DNA of 64,000 bases from Eumeta japonica (GCA_005406025.1 BGZK01002055.1:18833-82832), one strand, 5' to 3'. Shown: positions 41,601-51,579, counted from the stretch's first letter. The notes: generated by a model not told the origin, from the letters alone. Numbers and translations are program-made.

Positions 41601-44600
41601 AAACGTCCATAAATCCGAGAAAACACTTAAAATGCCCACATATTTATTTTAAGGCGGACGTGGATCGCACAGCGACACAACAGAAACACGTCAGCGCGTA
41701 TCAAGGAAATGAGGACAATTCACGGTATCGTCGACGGAACAAAATGAAATACTCCGCTCCGACCACGCGAATCACCTTCGGCTAGGTCAATAATAATCAC
41801 CAGTATTGGCTTTGGAGTCCGACCGTGCGACAGGCTAATGCCAACCGCTCGAAGCGCTTCAAACATTATCAACAAACAGTAATAGGTCGTAAGTCTTTAG
41901 TTGATGTAAATCGATCACGCCGAGACGAGCCGGCCGCGTGCCGGCGCCCGCCGGTCCGCAAACACGTGAAAATGACGATATCGGATTTTTTTCCGAGAAC
42001 GGCCGATTTACGTTCAAATTCGACGGTCGTTAGCCATAAAGACGTCATTTTATGTGAAATCGTCGAGTTTGAAGAATTAAATGTTGGAAATATCGAATGC
42101 CAAATTCGCGAATTTTCTCCGTACACGCGCACAATGTAGCGAGAAACCGCGACGTACTTCCCGTTCTAAATTGGCCATAATTCAAAGGAAAACGCAACAT
42201 ACAAATATACATTAAAAATGAGTCACAAGTAGAAGACCGAGATTTATTGTGATTTACAAATAGACCGTGCACGAAGGTTTATTTTACACATGTAATAAAA
42301 TCCTTATTACTTTTAAACATTTCGTATCTTGCGATCAAAACTTCAACGGAAAGGAATACAAATTTTATTAAAAACCAATTATACATATAATTTAACTTCA
42401 TACCACTGGCCAAGCAAGTTATAGGACTTCGTTGTATTGCTATTCGTAGCAGAAACTGTAATTTGATACTTATCGACGTAATTTAAGTAATAAGCAACAC
42501 CATTTATTTAACAATAATAAGAAACCAACATAGAAAATATCACACAGACTTAAAAAAATATAGCATACTACGTAATTTGGCATCGAAACATTATCAATTT
42601 TTTTTATTCTATGTAGTGACTGTTTTAGTACAAATGCAGTCTTAAAATTTAACCATTATACACAGATAGTCAACCATCCGTGCGCCTGCGCATGATTTTC
42701 AAATAACCATTATCGTTACGAACGGCCTATCGGTTAAATATTGTTGGAATCGAACACGTAGATTAAACTATCTCATAAGACTTATTAACTTTCTGATAAG
42801 TGGGTAAATTCTGAATACCCAATGAACTCTCTATATGTATATTATACCTTCACAAAGGTCCAATCTCCTAATTGCTTATGACAGATAATTTTCTTAAGTT
42901 TCATCGTAGTCTTATTTTTTTCAAACGCGAGAATAAAATTTATATTCGAGGAGTAACGGCTCCTTGTCACGAAACTACAAGTAATTACCAATTACAAACT
43001 AGCTGAGATGTACTTTCTATAAACTTATTCGAGGCACTGACCACTGGTTAAGAGTGTCGTTCCTGTAAGCGACGCGATGCAAGTTCCACATTTGTATACA
43101 AATGCTACGCCAATTGGGAGTTTATTTATTAGCATATCTTATTAAAGTGCATTTGATCAAAGATCACAAGATTCTATTTCACTTCGCCTGTTCAACTGTT
43201 TGTCGTTAGCTTAAATTACTAGTTTAAATACCGCAAGTCCGTATTGACCCTCCGCCCTATGTCTGACGTCCGACAATACTGCGATAGTGTGATGACACGA
43301 TCTGATGCTGCCGCCAAAATCGCATCCCGATGAAAACGCGAAAACGGTTGATTAAAAGTTTGTATATACGATCCGATTTGATAGTAAAACTTTATCTCAA
43401 TTTCAAGCCGTTCCTGCAGTCAAAACCGCCCGCTCGCAAAGTAACTTTTCCGCCGTTAATAGCACACTAATGAAATTTTGTAGACACGTTCAATTTCGGT
43501 GGTGATAACACAGTTTTCATCATGGCCCGATGAAAACTGGCTCGATGGCAGCTTTTCAGCACGACACTTTTCAATGTTTAAAGCATTGACATGAACTTTT
43601 GTGTACACGTTCGAGTCTGATAACGAAACATAATTTTAATTGTAACCTAATATTACGTTCAACCCCTTTTCCTCAAAGGGCACTTTTTAACCATTAACGG
43701 CATTGATTTCAATATTTTAAATTTAGCTTAATATAAGCGAAAACACTTCATGAATCCAATTTTAATTTACTCATTAAAAAATAATAATAATAAAATAAAT
43801 ACTTTTATGAATAAATGTCTATGTTAACTAAACAAACTGACTTAGTTTACATTTGCGAATTCTAAAAGTTGTCATGATGTAACGTACCTATACATGATAC
43901 AGATGTCGTTCTCCGTGATAAAGCTCAAATCGAAAGTAATAGATGGCGCTATTCAACCATCATACCCGAATAGAAAACTCAATCGAATTCTGCAACACGT
44001 CAACAGAATTATATACGAATATAGGCCAAGCAATGGATAGATGACGCAGTGACGCCTAACAGCAAATTCGAAACTTTTACAATTACGGATACATCGGATA
44101 CAAAAAACACATATCTATCATCTAGTTATTATAACCATTGAACGTCCAATACATTAGATTACATTTGGATTTTTACATCGATCCATCTCGAACTCCTTAA
44201 CAAACAGTGACCCGCAGTGGTAACGTCGGATCAGGTACTCGTCATGATGCTGCTCCAGCAGATACATACAAGTAAGGCGTATTTTTGTGTAAAAAGACAT
44301 AGTTTTTCTGATCACATGTTCCACGTCTCTTCTACATGGTCATGTATATTTTAATTTGAATCTAGCTTCATCACTCTTGTTGACCATTTCATAATTTTAA
44401 TATTAGTGACTAGAAACTTTCATAAATGTGTTTATTTCATACTAGCCCTTATCTTTACCCTCAATAATGTAGAGAAGCAGAGGCGACGCCCAGAAAACCA
44501 CCCAATATTAAAGAAGCACGATTAAAACCTATGATTCTTTCCTTATGGTAATGACACACCATCTTAAAGCAAATATTGTCTTATGACAATAAAAACGTCA

Positions 44601-44857
44601 TGCCACCAACAGGCAGGATACCTGTCGGTAAGGCTCGTATTATATTTATGATTCATTATTATTTTCTAGCTTTTGGTACATTATCGAATCTTGTATAAAA
44701 CCGTTTAAGTTAAAAGTTTTGATTCACTTTCTAAAAATACTGGTACTAAAAAAATATATACATGTAAAAATAACGCCCATAACTGGGCCCATGATTATTA
44801 AAAAAAAATTTTATTCTTTTTTATTATATATATATATATATAAATTTTATTCTTTTT

Positions 44858-44915
<58 letters not shown>

Positions 44916-46153
44916 ATAGAAAAAACTCTGCAGTTCTTTCGCTCTTAACAATATTTTCAAGGGGGTATTCAAATTTTCACATGCGACGAGGAAAAGACGC
45001 AAACCCGCTTTTTTTTTCTCGATCCCGAAAGGCGTACTTTCTAATACGCTTCCTGGCCGGCCGGTTGTTATTACCTTCATTATTTAAGTTCTGTCAAAAT
45101 TACGTATTTTATTGCTGAGGCTCGGCGGCGATCCCCCTTCGACGTGAATTACACGCTTTCATATTTAATATTGGCCGCGTGTTGCGCGCCGTAATTTATA
45201 TGTTGTGACCTTATCTATTCGTAGGATCGCTCCCGGGTTATAATCCGGGTATTTTTCATGCGACCGCGCAGGCAGCGGCTCAGCTACTATTTAGAGGTTA
45301 ATTTATTGTAACTAGAGGAAGAAACGCTATTGCGATCTATGTGCGCGGAGCCTTTAAAATTATAGTTTGCGATATTTTCAGAATGTAATTTTAAAATGCT
45401 AGCAATTTTCTGAACTTTACTTAAATTCATTAATTATTAGCATGTGTTAGTCGTCTGGTTTAAGACATTAAAATTGAAATATTTTTATGAAGAAATTCAT
45501 AAGTATTAAATACTGTACGCAAAACGGTTTACTACAATGCTGTGATCTAAAGAATTTTTAAGGAAATAAAACAGAAAGAATTTAACAATATATTCAAATA
45601 CGTTAATTTATTGAAAAGTGCTTATATTGGAACAAAAAAGGGTCAAGTTCAAGTCAAACTCGTGCACCCAAGGGTCTGAACAATATTATATTCAAACAAG
45701 ATAATTCGGTCGTTAATAGGGTCGTAATACGCTTTTAATAGGAAAAATATAGAGAATTAACAGTAATTAGGCCTTTCATATTTGTGAAAATTGTGTGAAA
45801 AACTGCATTTTTTTCGTAATATAATCAGTTTTATGACCATAATTTACTTCAAATTATTTTGGTTATAAACTTCAGAAACTTAACGGGGAAATAATGGAAT
45901 CATTTTAAATGTCATGCCAAGCGGCAAATAAAATGAAAATTAATTTTTATATTTTTCTTTTATAACCCTTAAAACGCTACTTATTTTTATTATAATAAAA
46001 AAACGAATAATCTTCCACAAGCACGTCAGACAAATAACTCTTGTGCCGAATTTCAAGGCTTTTGCAATAGTTAGTCATTGAGGAAAACAACTGTGACTTA
46101 CTTGACGGCGCAGTCTCTTCTTATAGGTTTCATTTCGAGTTTTAAATACGGAA
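23050..46153 (-). CDS. Dusp11: DUSP11/PIR1-type RNA 5'-triphosphatase, 3' part of gene (four exons)
   Basis: Join of exons 46102-46153, 38541-38581, 23694-23801 and 23050-23609 on the minus strand, giving about 253 codons of one continuous frame that ends at TGA. The family removes the gamma and beta phosphates from 5'-triphosphate RNA through a cysteine phosphatase fold; the human member acts on nuclear and small non-coding RNAs. Seen here in order: [10 protein letters not shown] (end of the family's beta-strand segment), [10 protein letters not shown] helix, the active-site strand and loop [13 protein letters not shown] (Cys codon 23779-23781, Arg codon 23761-23763), the CRYMRDRL helix, the [15 protein letters not shown] helix that follows the loop in DUSP11 proteins, then a roughly 165-residue basic, Ser/Asn-rich tail. 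Split codons agree at every junction (V, K, D, Q), which is strong support. The N-terminal exons, which should encode the LGL-IDLTNT-RYY region, were not found. A possible ATTAAA poly(A) signal lies at 22881-22886 on the minus strand. The [11 protein letters not shown] loop separates it from ordinary dual-specificity phosphatases; the capping-enzyme triphosphatase domain is the nearest alternative. Confidence 0.93.
23610..23693 (-). other. Dusp11: 84-bp intron of Dusp11
   Basis: Short intron between the catalytic and terminal exons, GTAAGT at its 5' end and a T-rich tract then CAG at its 3' end. Its size contrasts with the 7.5- and 14.7-kb introns upstream. Confidence 0.9.
23694..23801 (-). 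CDS. Dusp11: Dusp11 catalytic exon with HCX5R phosphatase loop (108 nt)
   Basis: Acceptor TTGCCCACAG and donor C|GTAAGT. Encodes [20 protein letters not shown] and continues with [16 protein letters not shown]. The nucleophile Cys is codon 23779-23781 and the phosphate-binding Arg is codon 23761-23763. The exon is clearly GC-richer than its flanks, as expected of constrained coding sequence. Confidence 0.95.
23872..23903. repeat. 32-bp perfect palindrome in Dusp11 intron
   Basis: The 16-bp half CACGACTTTGTTTTAT is followed directly by its exact reverse complement. It lies 71 bp upstream (on the gene strand) of the catalytic exon's 5' end. The sequence to its right (about 23904-24000, 'aactcaaaaacggttacactgat…') resembles the end of a dispersed lepidopteran repeat, so the palindrome may be that repeat's terminus. 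Confidence 0.9.
24560..25300 (+). repeat. two tandem units of a dispersed repeat, about 270-290 bp each
   Basis: Each unit holds, in order, 'tttgtccg-ggtatctt', 'atggctg-acagatca', 'cgactttcactg', 'gatagaa-agcttactg', 'ttaggtact' and a purine-rich 'gaatcgagatc' array. Unit 1 runs from about 24700 and unit 2 from about 24970. Confidence 0.75.
25480..25790 (+). repeat. purine-rich degenerate repeat segment with terminal motif
   Basis: A 'gggaccgg-atcgaaat' array (25500-25700) is followed by an A tract and 'ctacgtgcatgttggtacagc', the same kind of end seen at 27018 and 22177. Confidence 0.6.
26330..26690 (+). mobile_element. non-LTR reverse transcriptase relic
   Basis: The + strand reads [20 protein letters not shown] then [17 protein letters not shown], and after a frameshift [40 protein letters not shown] and GIVVFTDD. 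These are the RT finger/palm blocks of jockey/CR1-like LINEs, DLSKAFD, VPQGS-LGP and F-DD, with VPQC replacing VPQG and FTDD at the catalytic box. Only about 120 codons remain, cut off on both sides; a composite purine-rich repeat follows. The element is dead. Confidence 0.85.
26745..27055 (+). repeat. purine-rich degenerate repeat segment with terminal motif
   Basis: An array of 'gatcgaaatcgaaagcgg'-type words ends in 'ctacgccaacgcgggcgaag' then 'cgacaacta', the terminal motif shared with other copies. It begins within about 60 bp of the reverse-transcriptase relic. Confidence 0.65.
27430..28290. other. GC-richer non-coding region
   Basis: Two CpG-rich patches (27470-27660 and 28030-28270) without a sustained reading frame or splice pairs in the gene's frame, inside the 14.7-kb intron. 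Candidate conserved elements, by composition only. Confidence 0.25.
28300..31190. other. AT-rich intronic stretch
   Basis: Within the 14.7-kb Dusp11 intron. No gene, RNA or recognised repeat seen. Confidence 0.4.
31215..31385 (-). repeat. purine-rich degenerate repeat, inverted segment
   Basis: Pyrimidine-rich on + ('ggttccgactctaggtccga', 'cttaatctcgatcccg'), immediately left of the 770-bp repeat copy. Confidence 0.6.
31508..32275 (+). repeat. 770-bp 'gggttccgag' repeat, copy 1
   Basis: Shares long blocks with 36398-37140 in the same order: 'cttatagtttcgtcatgtcc', 'gtcacaggcattttattcaa', 'aaggtttctaagcaattttt', 'gttattgccgaaaaactgcg', 'ttttaatagtaatagtc', 'ataatgagcatggtc'. Non-coding; its start resembles the 17803 repeat. 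Confidence 0.85.
31557..31587. repeat. (GTCC)n microsatellite
   Basis: About seven to eight perfect GTCC units inside the repeat copy; the sister copy has only one or two units at the same place. Confidence 0.95.
32597..32632. repeat. repeat terminus 'actagctttggcccgcggct'
   Basis: Matches the common 'actagcttttgcccgcggct' terminal motif of lepidopteran dispersed repeats. The body to its right is too decayed to bound. Confidence 0.5.
33540..34140. other. GC-rich non-coding islands
   Basis: CpG-rich patches at 33540-33730 ('acgccgccgccgcgcccgcc') and 33975-34145. The open frames across them are low-complexity and lack homology or splice support. Candidate regulatory elements in the large intron. 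Confidence 0.3.
35740..36260. promoter_or_regulatory. GC-rich island with homeodomain-like motifs (candidate element)
   Basis: Holds the 10-bp palindrome CAATTAATTG (35914-35923), 'cgtaattagagcttaatg', 'gcgtaattaaatg' and the palindrome GCCGGCGCGCCGGC (36101-36114) within about 300 bp of otherwise complex, GC-richer sequence without an ORF. This is the most enhancer-like block in the window, but the claim rests on composition and motif density. Confidence 0.35.
36398..37140 (+). repeat. 770-bp 'gggttccgag' repeat, copy 2
   Basis: Same orientation as 31508-32275 and about 4.1 kb downstream. The copies are close to colinear with small indels, and the (GTCC)n tract is collapsed here. Confidence 0.85.
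37420..37800. other. GC-rich non-coding island
   Basis: 'aactccgccggggacgcccacgggc' and 'ggcggcaatcgacgcggtcg' lie in a block without coding frame; candidate conserved element in the large intron. Confidence 0.3.
38541..38581 (-). CDS. Dusp11: Dusp11 small exon encoding [13 protein letters not shown] (41 nt)
   Basis: A 41-nt exon with acceptor TTAATTTCAG and donor G|GTGAGT. Its first base completes AA|A (Lys) and its last base opens G|AC (Asp), so the frame runs cleanly into [11 protein letters not shown] of the catalytic exon. It lies between introns of 7.5 and 14.7 kb and would be missed by ORF-based searching. The amphipathic FFETLDTFL helix is where the family has a similar F--TV--FL helix. 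Confidence 0.88.
38582..40360. other. AT-rich intronic stretch
   Basis: Part of the 7.5-kb Dusp11 intron; no gene or recognised repeat seen. Confidence 0.4.
40380..40640. other. GC-rich non-coding island
   Basis: 'ggcggcggcgcccggcacgtcc' and 'gccgcgtgtcgatgtcgg' precede an 18-nt T run. Open on both strands, so a composition effect. Candidate conserved element. Confidence 0.25.
40830..41170 (-). repeat. composite repeat with purine-rich array, inverted
   Basis: Starts 'gctagcttttgcccgcaata' (reverse of the usual end) and continues through 'gattccgatctcatttccgg' and 'gattccggtccctatctt', so it is an inverted copy of the family at 25480 and 26745. Confidence 0.65.
41820..42145. other. GC-rich non-coding island
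   Basis: 'gagacgagccggccgcgtgcc' plus CpG-rich flanks, open on both strands; no acceptor/donor pair fits the gene. Candidate conserved element. Confidence 0.25.
43035..43145 (+). mobile_element. possible degenerate tRNA-like SINE head
   Basis: 'ctggttaagagtgtcgttcctgtaagcgacg' and 'gatgcaagttcca' are in the order of A and B boxes, but the SINE body is not recognisable. Confidence 0.3.
43200..43640. promoter_or_regulatory. GC-richer block with an internal diverged duplication
   Basis: 'atgaaattttgtagacacgttc…gataacacag' and 'atgaacttttgtgtacacgttc…gataacgaaa' are about 130 bp apart, with 'cgatgaaaac'/'gttttcatc' words repeated between. No coding frame. Candidate regulatory element. Confidence 0.3.
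44806..44913. repeat. duplicated (TA)n array
   Basis: A 37-bp unit ('aaattttattcttttttatt' plus a TA run) occurs twice in tandem; the TA run of the second unit has expanded to about 50 bp. Confidence 0.9.
45090..45315. other. GC-rich non-coding island
   Basis: 'gctcggcggcgatcccccttc', 'cgtgttgcgcgccgtaattt' and the near-palindrome 'tcccgggttataatccgggt'. No coding frame; candidate conserved element within the 7.5-kb intron. Confidence 0.3.
46102..46153 (-). CDS. Dusp11: Dusp11 exon encoding [18 protein letters not shown] (52 nt)
   Basis: Acceptor TTTTTTTGTACAG and donor AA|GTAAGT flank 52 nt. It enters with the last two bases of a Val codon and leaves with AA of a Lys codon, which the next exon completes. 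The peptide matches the family's VPY-K-- segment that precedes the helix leading to the active site. The upstream partner must end in phase 1 (G|TT); no convincing one was found in the 18 kb to the right. Confidence 0.85.
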
Positions 46154-46573
46154 CTGTACAAAAAAAGTGGTCAGAAAACATCATGTTAAAAATTAAATCA
46201 GTTTATGTAATTTTTTTATAACAGCAATTTCAACAAACAAAAGTTAATCTTGCTTTTATAATAATCGTTCTCCAGCAATGCACCTACCGCTAGCTTACGG
46301 TTCAAACATAAAATCGTCAAGTTTAATTAATTAATGGCTCCTAATGAGCCCCCTTCATAAACATGCGTCTGTATTGCCATATGACCTACATGTACGATTA
46401 AGTATGGGGCTTTTATGGCAGCCATATAGTGATGTAATTTCACAACACAACACCATGATTTATCAGAATATTTATTATTTATTTCTGATGGTTTCACTTG
46501 AACATTTTCTTTTACTTGAGGAATATTTATTAAACCTATGACAAACGAAAGTTTTCATCTTATTTAAGTAATA

Positions 46574-47785
46574 CGTGGGGCGCACTATAAGTTTCTGTAA
46601 CTGGCCACTTACATAAACAATATTTAAAAAGTAATTTCCACATTTGAATATGGAACTCTTTGCCTGTAGAATACAGTTTGTTTCATCTAAATTTCGTAAT
46701 ATGATTTTATACGATTTTTAGTGTAATTTGACAGCTCAGCAGAGCCTCGCTTAACTTCAAACTGCTTTTGATGATAATCCACCATGCAATACGACTATTT
46801 ATAACTGGTTTTGAATAATTCAAGCGCGGTCGTGTCAATCTCAGTGACGGAGTTCGTGATGATCGCCCGTCCCCCGCTGTTAAGAACGAAAACATTGGTG
46901 CTGCGCACCGTAGGATCGAAACAGACAGGTAGATCACATCCTACCATGAAATTCGGGCATCCTTAGACATAGACATGAGTCAAATACAATAAATTCTACA
47001 CAATTTTGGGTCTGAAAAAGCTGTGCTCACGGTGGATTCCACACAATTTGACTGAGGCTCAAAAATCGGACCGCGTCACTTGGTGCTATGCCATATTTAC
47101 TACATTCAAAGAAGGGGCGTCAAATTTGGTCTGGGATATAGCAACCGGTGAATGAATATGGATTTGTGACTATAACCCCAAAACAAAGCAGCAATCGACC
47201 GTATGGATCTATCGAAATGAGCCAAAACCAACCAAAGTAGCGTGCGAACAAAATGCCTCTAAGCCGATGATTTCTTCTTTTTTCATAAAATTGGACACGT
47301 GGCTACTGTTACTTTGAAGAATCGTCGCACCGTGAATAATGATTGGAACACGACCACGTGTTTGCTGGAAGTTATTGACAAACTCCATAAAAATAACCGT
47401 AAAGATCGTATCATCTTGCACCACGACAATGTCAGTTCTCACACGGTCAAACAGTCAAATAACTTTTTGAAGGAAAAAAAATCAACAGACTGTATGAAGG
47501 AGCAATCCTGCATACAGTACTGACCTTGCACTTCTTTTTCGTTCGCAAAAATGAAGAATCAATTATGCGGTCAACAATTTTCATCACCAGAACAGGCTGT
47601 CAAAGGGAGTGAAAAACATATTTCCAAGGTCACGAGAGAGGATTGACACAAATGTTTTCAAAATTGATTTATTCGTATGAAAAATGCATTTATGCTAACG
47701 GAATATATTTAAAAAAAAAATCCATTTTGACCAATCATAGTATTTTTTTTTTCATTGATGGCGGTAATTTTCAGTACGCCCTACG
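46574..47785 (+). mobile_element. mariner element, near full length, inactivated
   Basis: Ends are a TA target duplication (46572-46573 and 47786-47787) and imperfect inverted repeats 'cgtggggcgcactataagtt' / reverse of 'aattttcagtacgccctacg'. The 1,212-bp interior still reads mariner transposase blocks in several frames: SVTEFV--ARPP, SRWIPHNLTEAQKSDRVTW, PKTKQQSTVWIYRNEPKPTK, KPMISSFF, TVTLKNRRTVNNDW, ILHHDN-SSHT (second catalytic Asp), PAYSTDLA (third Asp) and YEKCIYANGIYLKK near the C-terminus. Stops and frameshifts make it non-autonomous. It lies about 420 bp upstream of a Dusp11 exon, in the preceding intron, on the opposite strand. Confidence 0.9.
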
Positions 47786-48060
47786 TACATGTGTATACAA
47801 AAAACACAATTGGTAAGAGTAATAAACTAATATTATGTAAGGCTTTCTCAGATTACAAATACCGAACTATTTAATCACATAACGCATATTGAAGGCATAA
47901 ATTTGAAGGTTTAAACTTATTACACGACTACGGTGTAGCAAAGGGATGGTTATAATTCTAGGAGCCTATACCGGATATTCATCTACACCCGTGTACATGT
48001 TAAGCTACTTATCATTTGTCAAAATATGAGGTGACGTTATCCTCATCTTAATGTCCCCGT

Positions 48061-48126
48061 GTCATACGTTATGTGACGTCATATTAAATCTAACGTATGA
48101 CAATTAACGTATGAAATAACGTATGC
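48061..48126. repeat. cluster of TAACGTATGA words around a TGACGTCA core
   Basis: TCATACGTTA (48062-48071) is the exact reverse complement of TAACGTATGA, which occurs at 48091-48100 and 48105-48114 and nearly again at 48117-48125. TGACGTCA sits at 48074-48081. Confidence 0.85.
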
Positions 48127-48139
48127 TAAATGACAATAA

Positions 48140-50100
48140 AGTATGAAAATTAATCAAAATCATGATTTGCATAAATAAGTAAGAATATAAAATAAAATTT
48201 GCAAATCTCGCAAACTCGATACAAGTTGGATTCGTGAAAGCTTTTCATTTAAAGATTCTGAAAACGATTCACAAAACCTACCAACAATAGATCATTGCTC
48301 TGTAACGGATAAAAATATGTAATTATGTGTAATAGAATCTTTTGTTTCATATAAATAACACAAAACCTGACGAAATGGATAAATATTCGCTATAAGCCTA
48401 GGATCATACAAAAGTGTCAAATAAAAAACTAAAACTCGGTACTAAAAAAGACAACTAAAAAGTAGAAACAAGCTCGATATTTCGCTGAGAGGTAATAGAT
48501 AATGTTTACTGAACTGTCAAGCCGTGAGTGTTTAGTTTTGAAAATTTAAATTAATAAATAATATTTAAATAAAAAAACTTTTGGCCGTCACAGGATGCCG
48601 GGCAGATGTGAAACATTTAAGTAAATATTAAAATTTATAACAATAATTACCTATAAAGCTAATCTATAGTAAAATAATAAAAATAATAGTTTCTTAATAA
48701 AATATATATTTCTTATTATTTTAAATAAAATAATTATTTGAAGTATAAATGGAAAATATATTTCGATTTAATAATACATCACTGATTCGAATTCTTTTAG
48801 GCACTTTAATAATTATAATATTTCAATTTTAACGCGCGATTTCGGCTCCCGGTGAACCAATTTCAGCGAGAAAGATGTTGCTGAACCCTCTCGACTTCAA
48901 GAATATCTGCGACCAACTTCCAAATTTGGGAGTTACATTGACGCCGCAGGGTTAAAGGGGTAGGAATTTTCTCAAGACCCGATAAATAAAAATTCGTGGG
49001 TCTAACCCTTCCCGTTCAGGATTTTTCCCAAACAACTAAAAATAAAACCATAGGTCTTAAAATCGTTTTTTTGCGGTTTTCTCAACTTCCAGTGGATAAT
49101 TTTACGCGAAAGTGAGCTCAATCAATTCATCTCGTTGGATTATTGCTGATGGCACAGTAAAAAACAATTATTTTTTCAAGAAACAAAGATAATTCGTTTT
49201 TTATGGGTTTTTTGTGCTCAGTCTGAAAAAAACTTCTTAGGAAATACCACTTCCACGACTTAACAAAAATGGAAGCAAAAAGATGGCTCAATCAATAGAG
49301 GGTGGTAGGAAAAAATCGAGAAAGGAATTTATTAAAAGAATTTTGTTTACTAGTTGTATATTAATAATAATAATTCTATTGAAATATTTCTAATTTTTTA
49401 TCAATAAATTATTGTCCGGTCAATTAATTAATGAAAATAGTAAATCATTAAGGTAAATTTCTGAATTTAAGTATGAGCTGAATTGAATATATAATAGTTG
49501 AAATCTGAATAAAAGTGTATAATAGTAGACGCGGGCGCACACATATGAGTCTGGAGCGGCAGCGTAACGGCATAACAGCGTAATGCCGTGTGCCGTCACG
49601 GCATTCAAATCCATTTTTACTGCCAAGACATGCCAATAGACCTTTCCATTAATAATCTCACAAACACAAATGAACATCGTATACATTTGCGCAATTCAAT
49701 AACTAGTACCCCCCCCCTGCTCCTCTCGCAATTCAATACCTATTAACATAATGAAAGACCTAGCTGGTTTATATTTTTTTTTTCTTAATCATATTTTAGT
49801 TTTTGACTCATTTCTTGTTGAATTTCATTCCCAAATAATTAACTGCCCTGCTCGCACTACTAAATATACAATCTCCCTTTGTTCCACACTAGCACAAGTT
49901 AGCCGAGCTCGTGTGGATTTCGTACTCATATAGTTTTGCCACCTCAGCTTCCATTACAGCATATTTTTCTTGTACGATGCTATATTGTTTGATTGTAAAA
50001 ACCTATTTTCTCGTCTTAAGAAGGGACCAAAAATCTGTTTATTATAAAATCTCAATGTACTTAAATGGTTTCCTTATATTCCGAACGCATTATTTCGGCT
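48140..50100. other. AT-rich non-coding stretch
   Basis: Nothing recognised. A GC-richer patch lies at 48835-48960 and a C9 run near 49710. Confidence 0.4.
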
Positions 50101-50109
50101 AAACATTTT

Positions 50110-50430
50110 TTTTTTCGCCGACAAGAATCACGAAGTCTCAGTAAGAGAGTGCGAGTCGAAAATGCTCGGTTTTTAAAATAAGAATTTCGAAAAAGGAACT
50201 CAAGCTACGCCCTGTTAAAACTCTCAAAGGGCAACAAGGACCTCACGTTAGGAAGCCCTCGTTCATCCATCACAGCGGGGCTCGTACACATCGTTACTTC
50301 GACTGCGACGAGAGTCCCCGGAACCGAGATAATGGGCGACATCTCGATACAACGGCAGATAACGACCAACTAGTTGGTCGGTCCCAGGGTCGCCGGCGCA
50401 TACAACCGAGTCTGTTTAACCCTTCCCTCA
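50110..50430. other. GC-rich block with an 18-bp perfect palindrome
   Basis: CpG-rich sequence without a long frame; CGACCAACTAGTTGGTCG at 50363-50380 is a perfect palindrome. Candidate conserved element. Confidence 0.3.
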
Positions 50431-50949
50431 CGCAGTCTATTTTTATCAGATTTGTGCGATTGGGTCAGTGAATAATGTTACTAAATTAGATTACTTTTGA
50501 TAATATTAAAAAATGTGGCAAATATCCTATGAAATTGTAAAATGTGAATTACTATGACTAATCAGTTGTAACCAAATTATATATTAAGAAGTAATAGCTA
50601 GACAGTTAACAATATCTGACGAGAATCCGTGCCTACCGGGCATCACCGTTAAGGCATTTACTTAACTCATGTGCAAATCGAAATATTAACTACGACTTGT
50701 TTTAACATCGTAATTAAACCTGCACCCGGCCATAGTTCAACAGAATCTTCGATGTGTAAATTTACCGACGTCCTTGCGAGAGTAGCAATGTATAGCGACT
50801 ATATCCTACATATTGCGACTATGGCCTACGTATGACTGTAGCATACATACAGTGACAACGCCTACGAACTATTTTTGGAGGGGGCTTGTAGCATGCAGTA
50901 GTAGATTAAATAAGTTGTACAAGTACAAATTGATTAAGATGACAACCGT

Positions 50950-50973
50950 ATATTATTATTATTATTATTATTA
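50950..50973. repeat. (TAT)n microsatellite
   Basis: About eight perfect ATT units. Confidence 0.95.
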
Positions 50974-51579
50974 TAATTATATATCTCACTATAGCATACT
51001 ATAGTGGCAGACTGTAGAAGTAAGTTTTACATAGCTGTGGAGAACGGACAGGTTCGGCAGCGACCGAGTCTTAGTTCTTAACACCTACGTGTACGCGAAT
51101 GTTAATGAGGCCTGTAACTCATCGGGCAGAGTTTCTTTGAAAATGCTATGTGAAATTAATGTTAGCAATATGGAATCTGATATCTAAAACTTGAACAGTT
51201 CTAATATTCTACTGTAGTATGAGCTAATCGTAGTCTGACTGGCTTACACCAATCACAGGCCTCGGAAGGCGTGTGCCATAGTCGTGACGTAAACGCTCCT
51301 CATGATTACTGATTTGCGTGGTGTGTTATGCGTATACCCCTATTTTTGCTATTTATTTAAAACAATTTTGTCTAAGTCTACTACAAACTGATTTCTAAAT
51401 TAATATTCCTAACTATGTATAAAATAAAAATTACAAGCTAATTTAATTATAGTGAACAATAGCGATAATGTCAAATGAAAGAAATTAAATAAATAATAAA
51501 AAGGTAACAATTAACTTATTCGATAAATATAGTAAAATAAAAAGTAGCAGACACTTTGTTTGATATGTGTTTTACATGT

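Noticed and set aside
41825..42139. 104-codon + frame in a GC-rich block
   Set aside because: An equally long frame exists on the opposite strand, and no homology or splice sites are seen.
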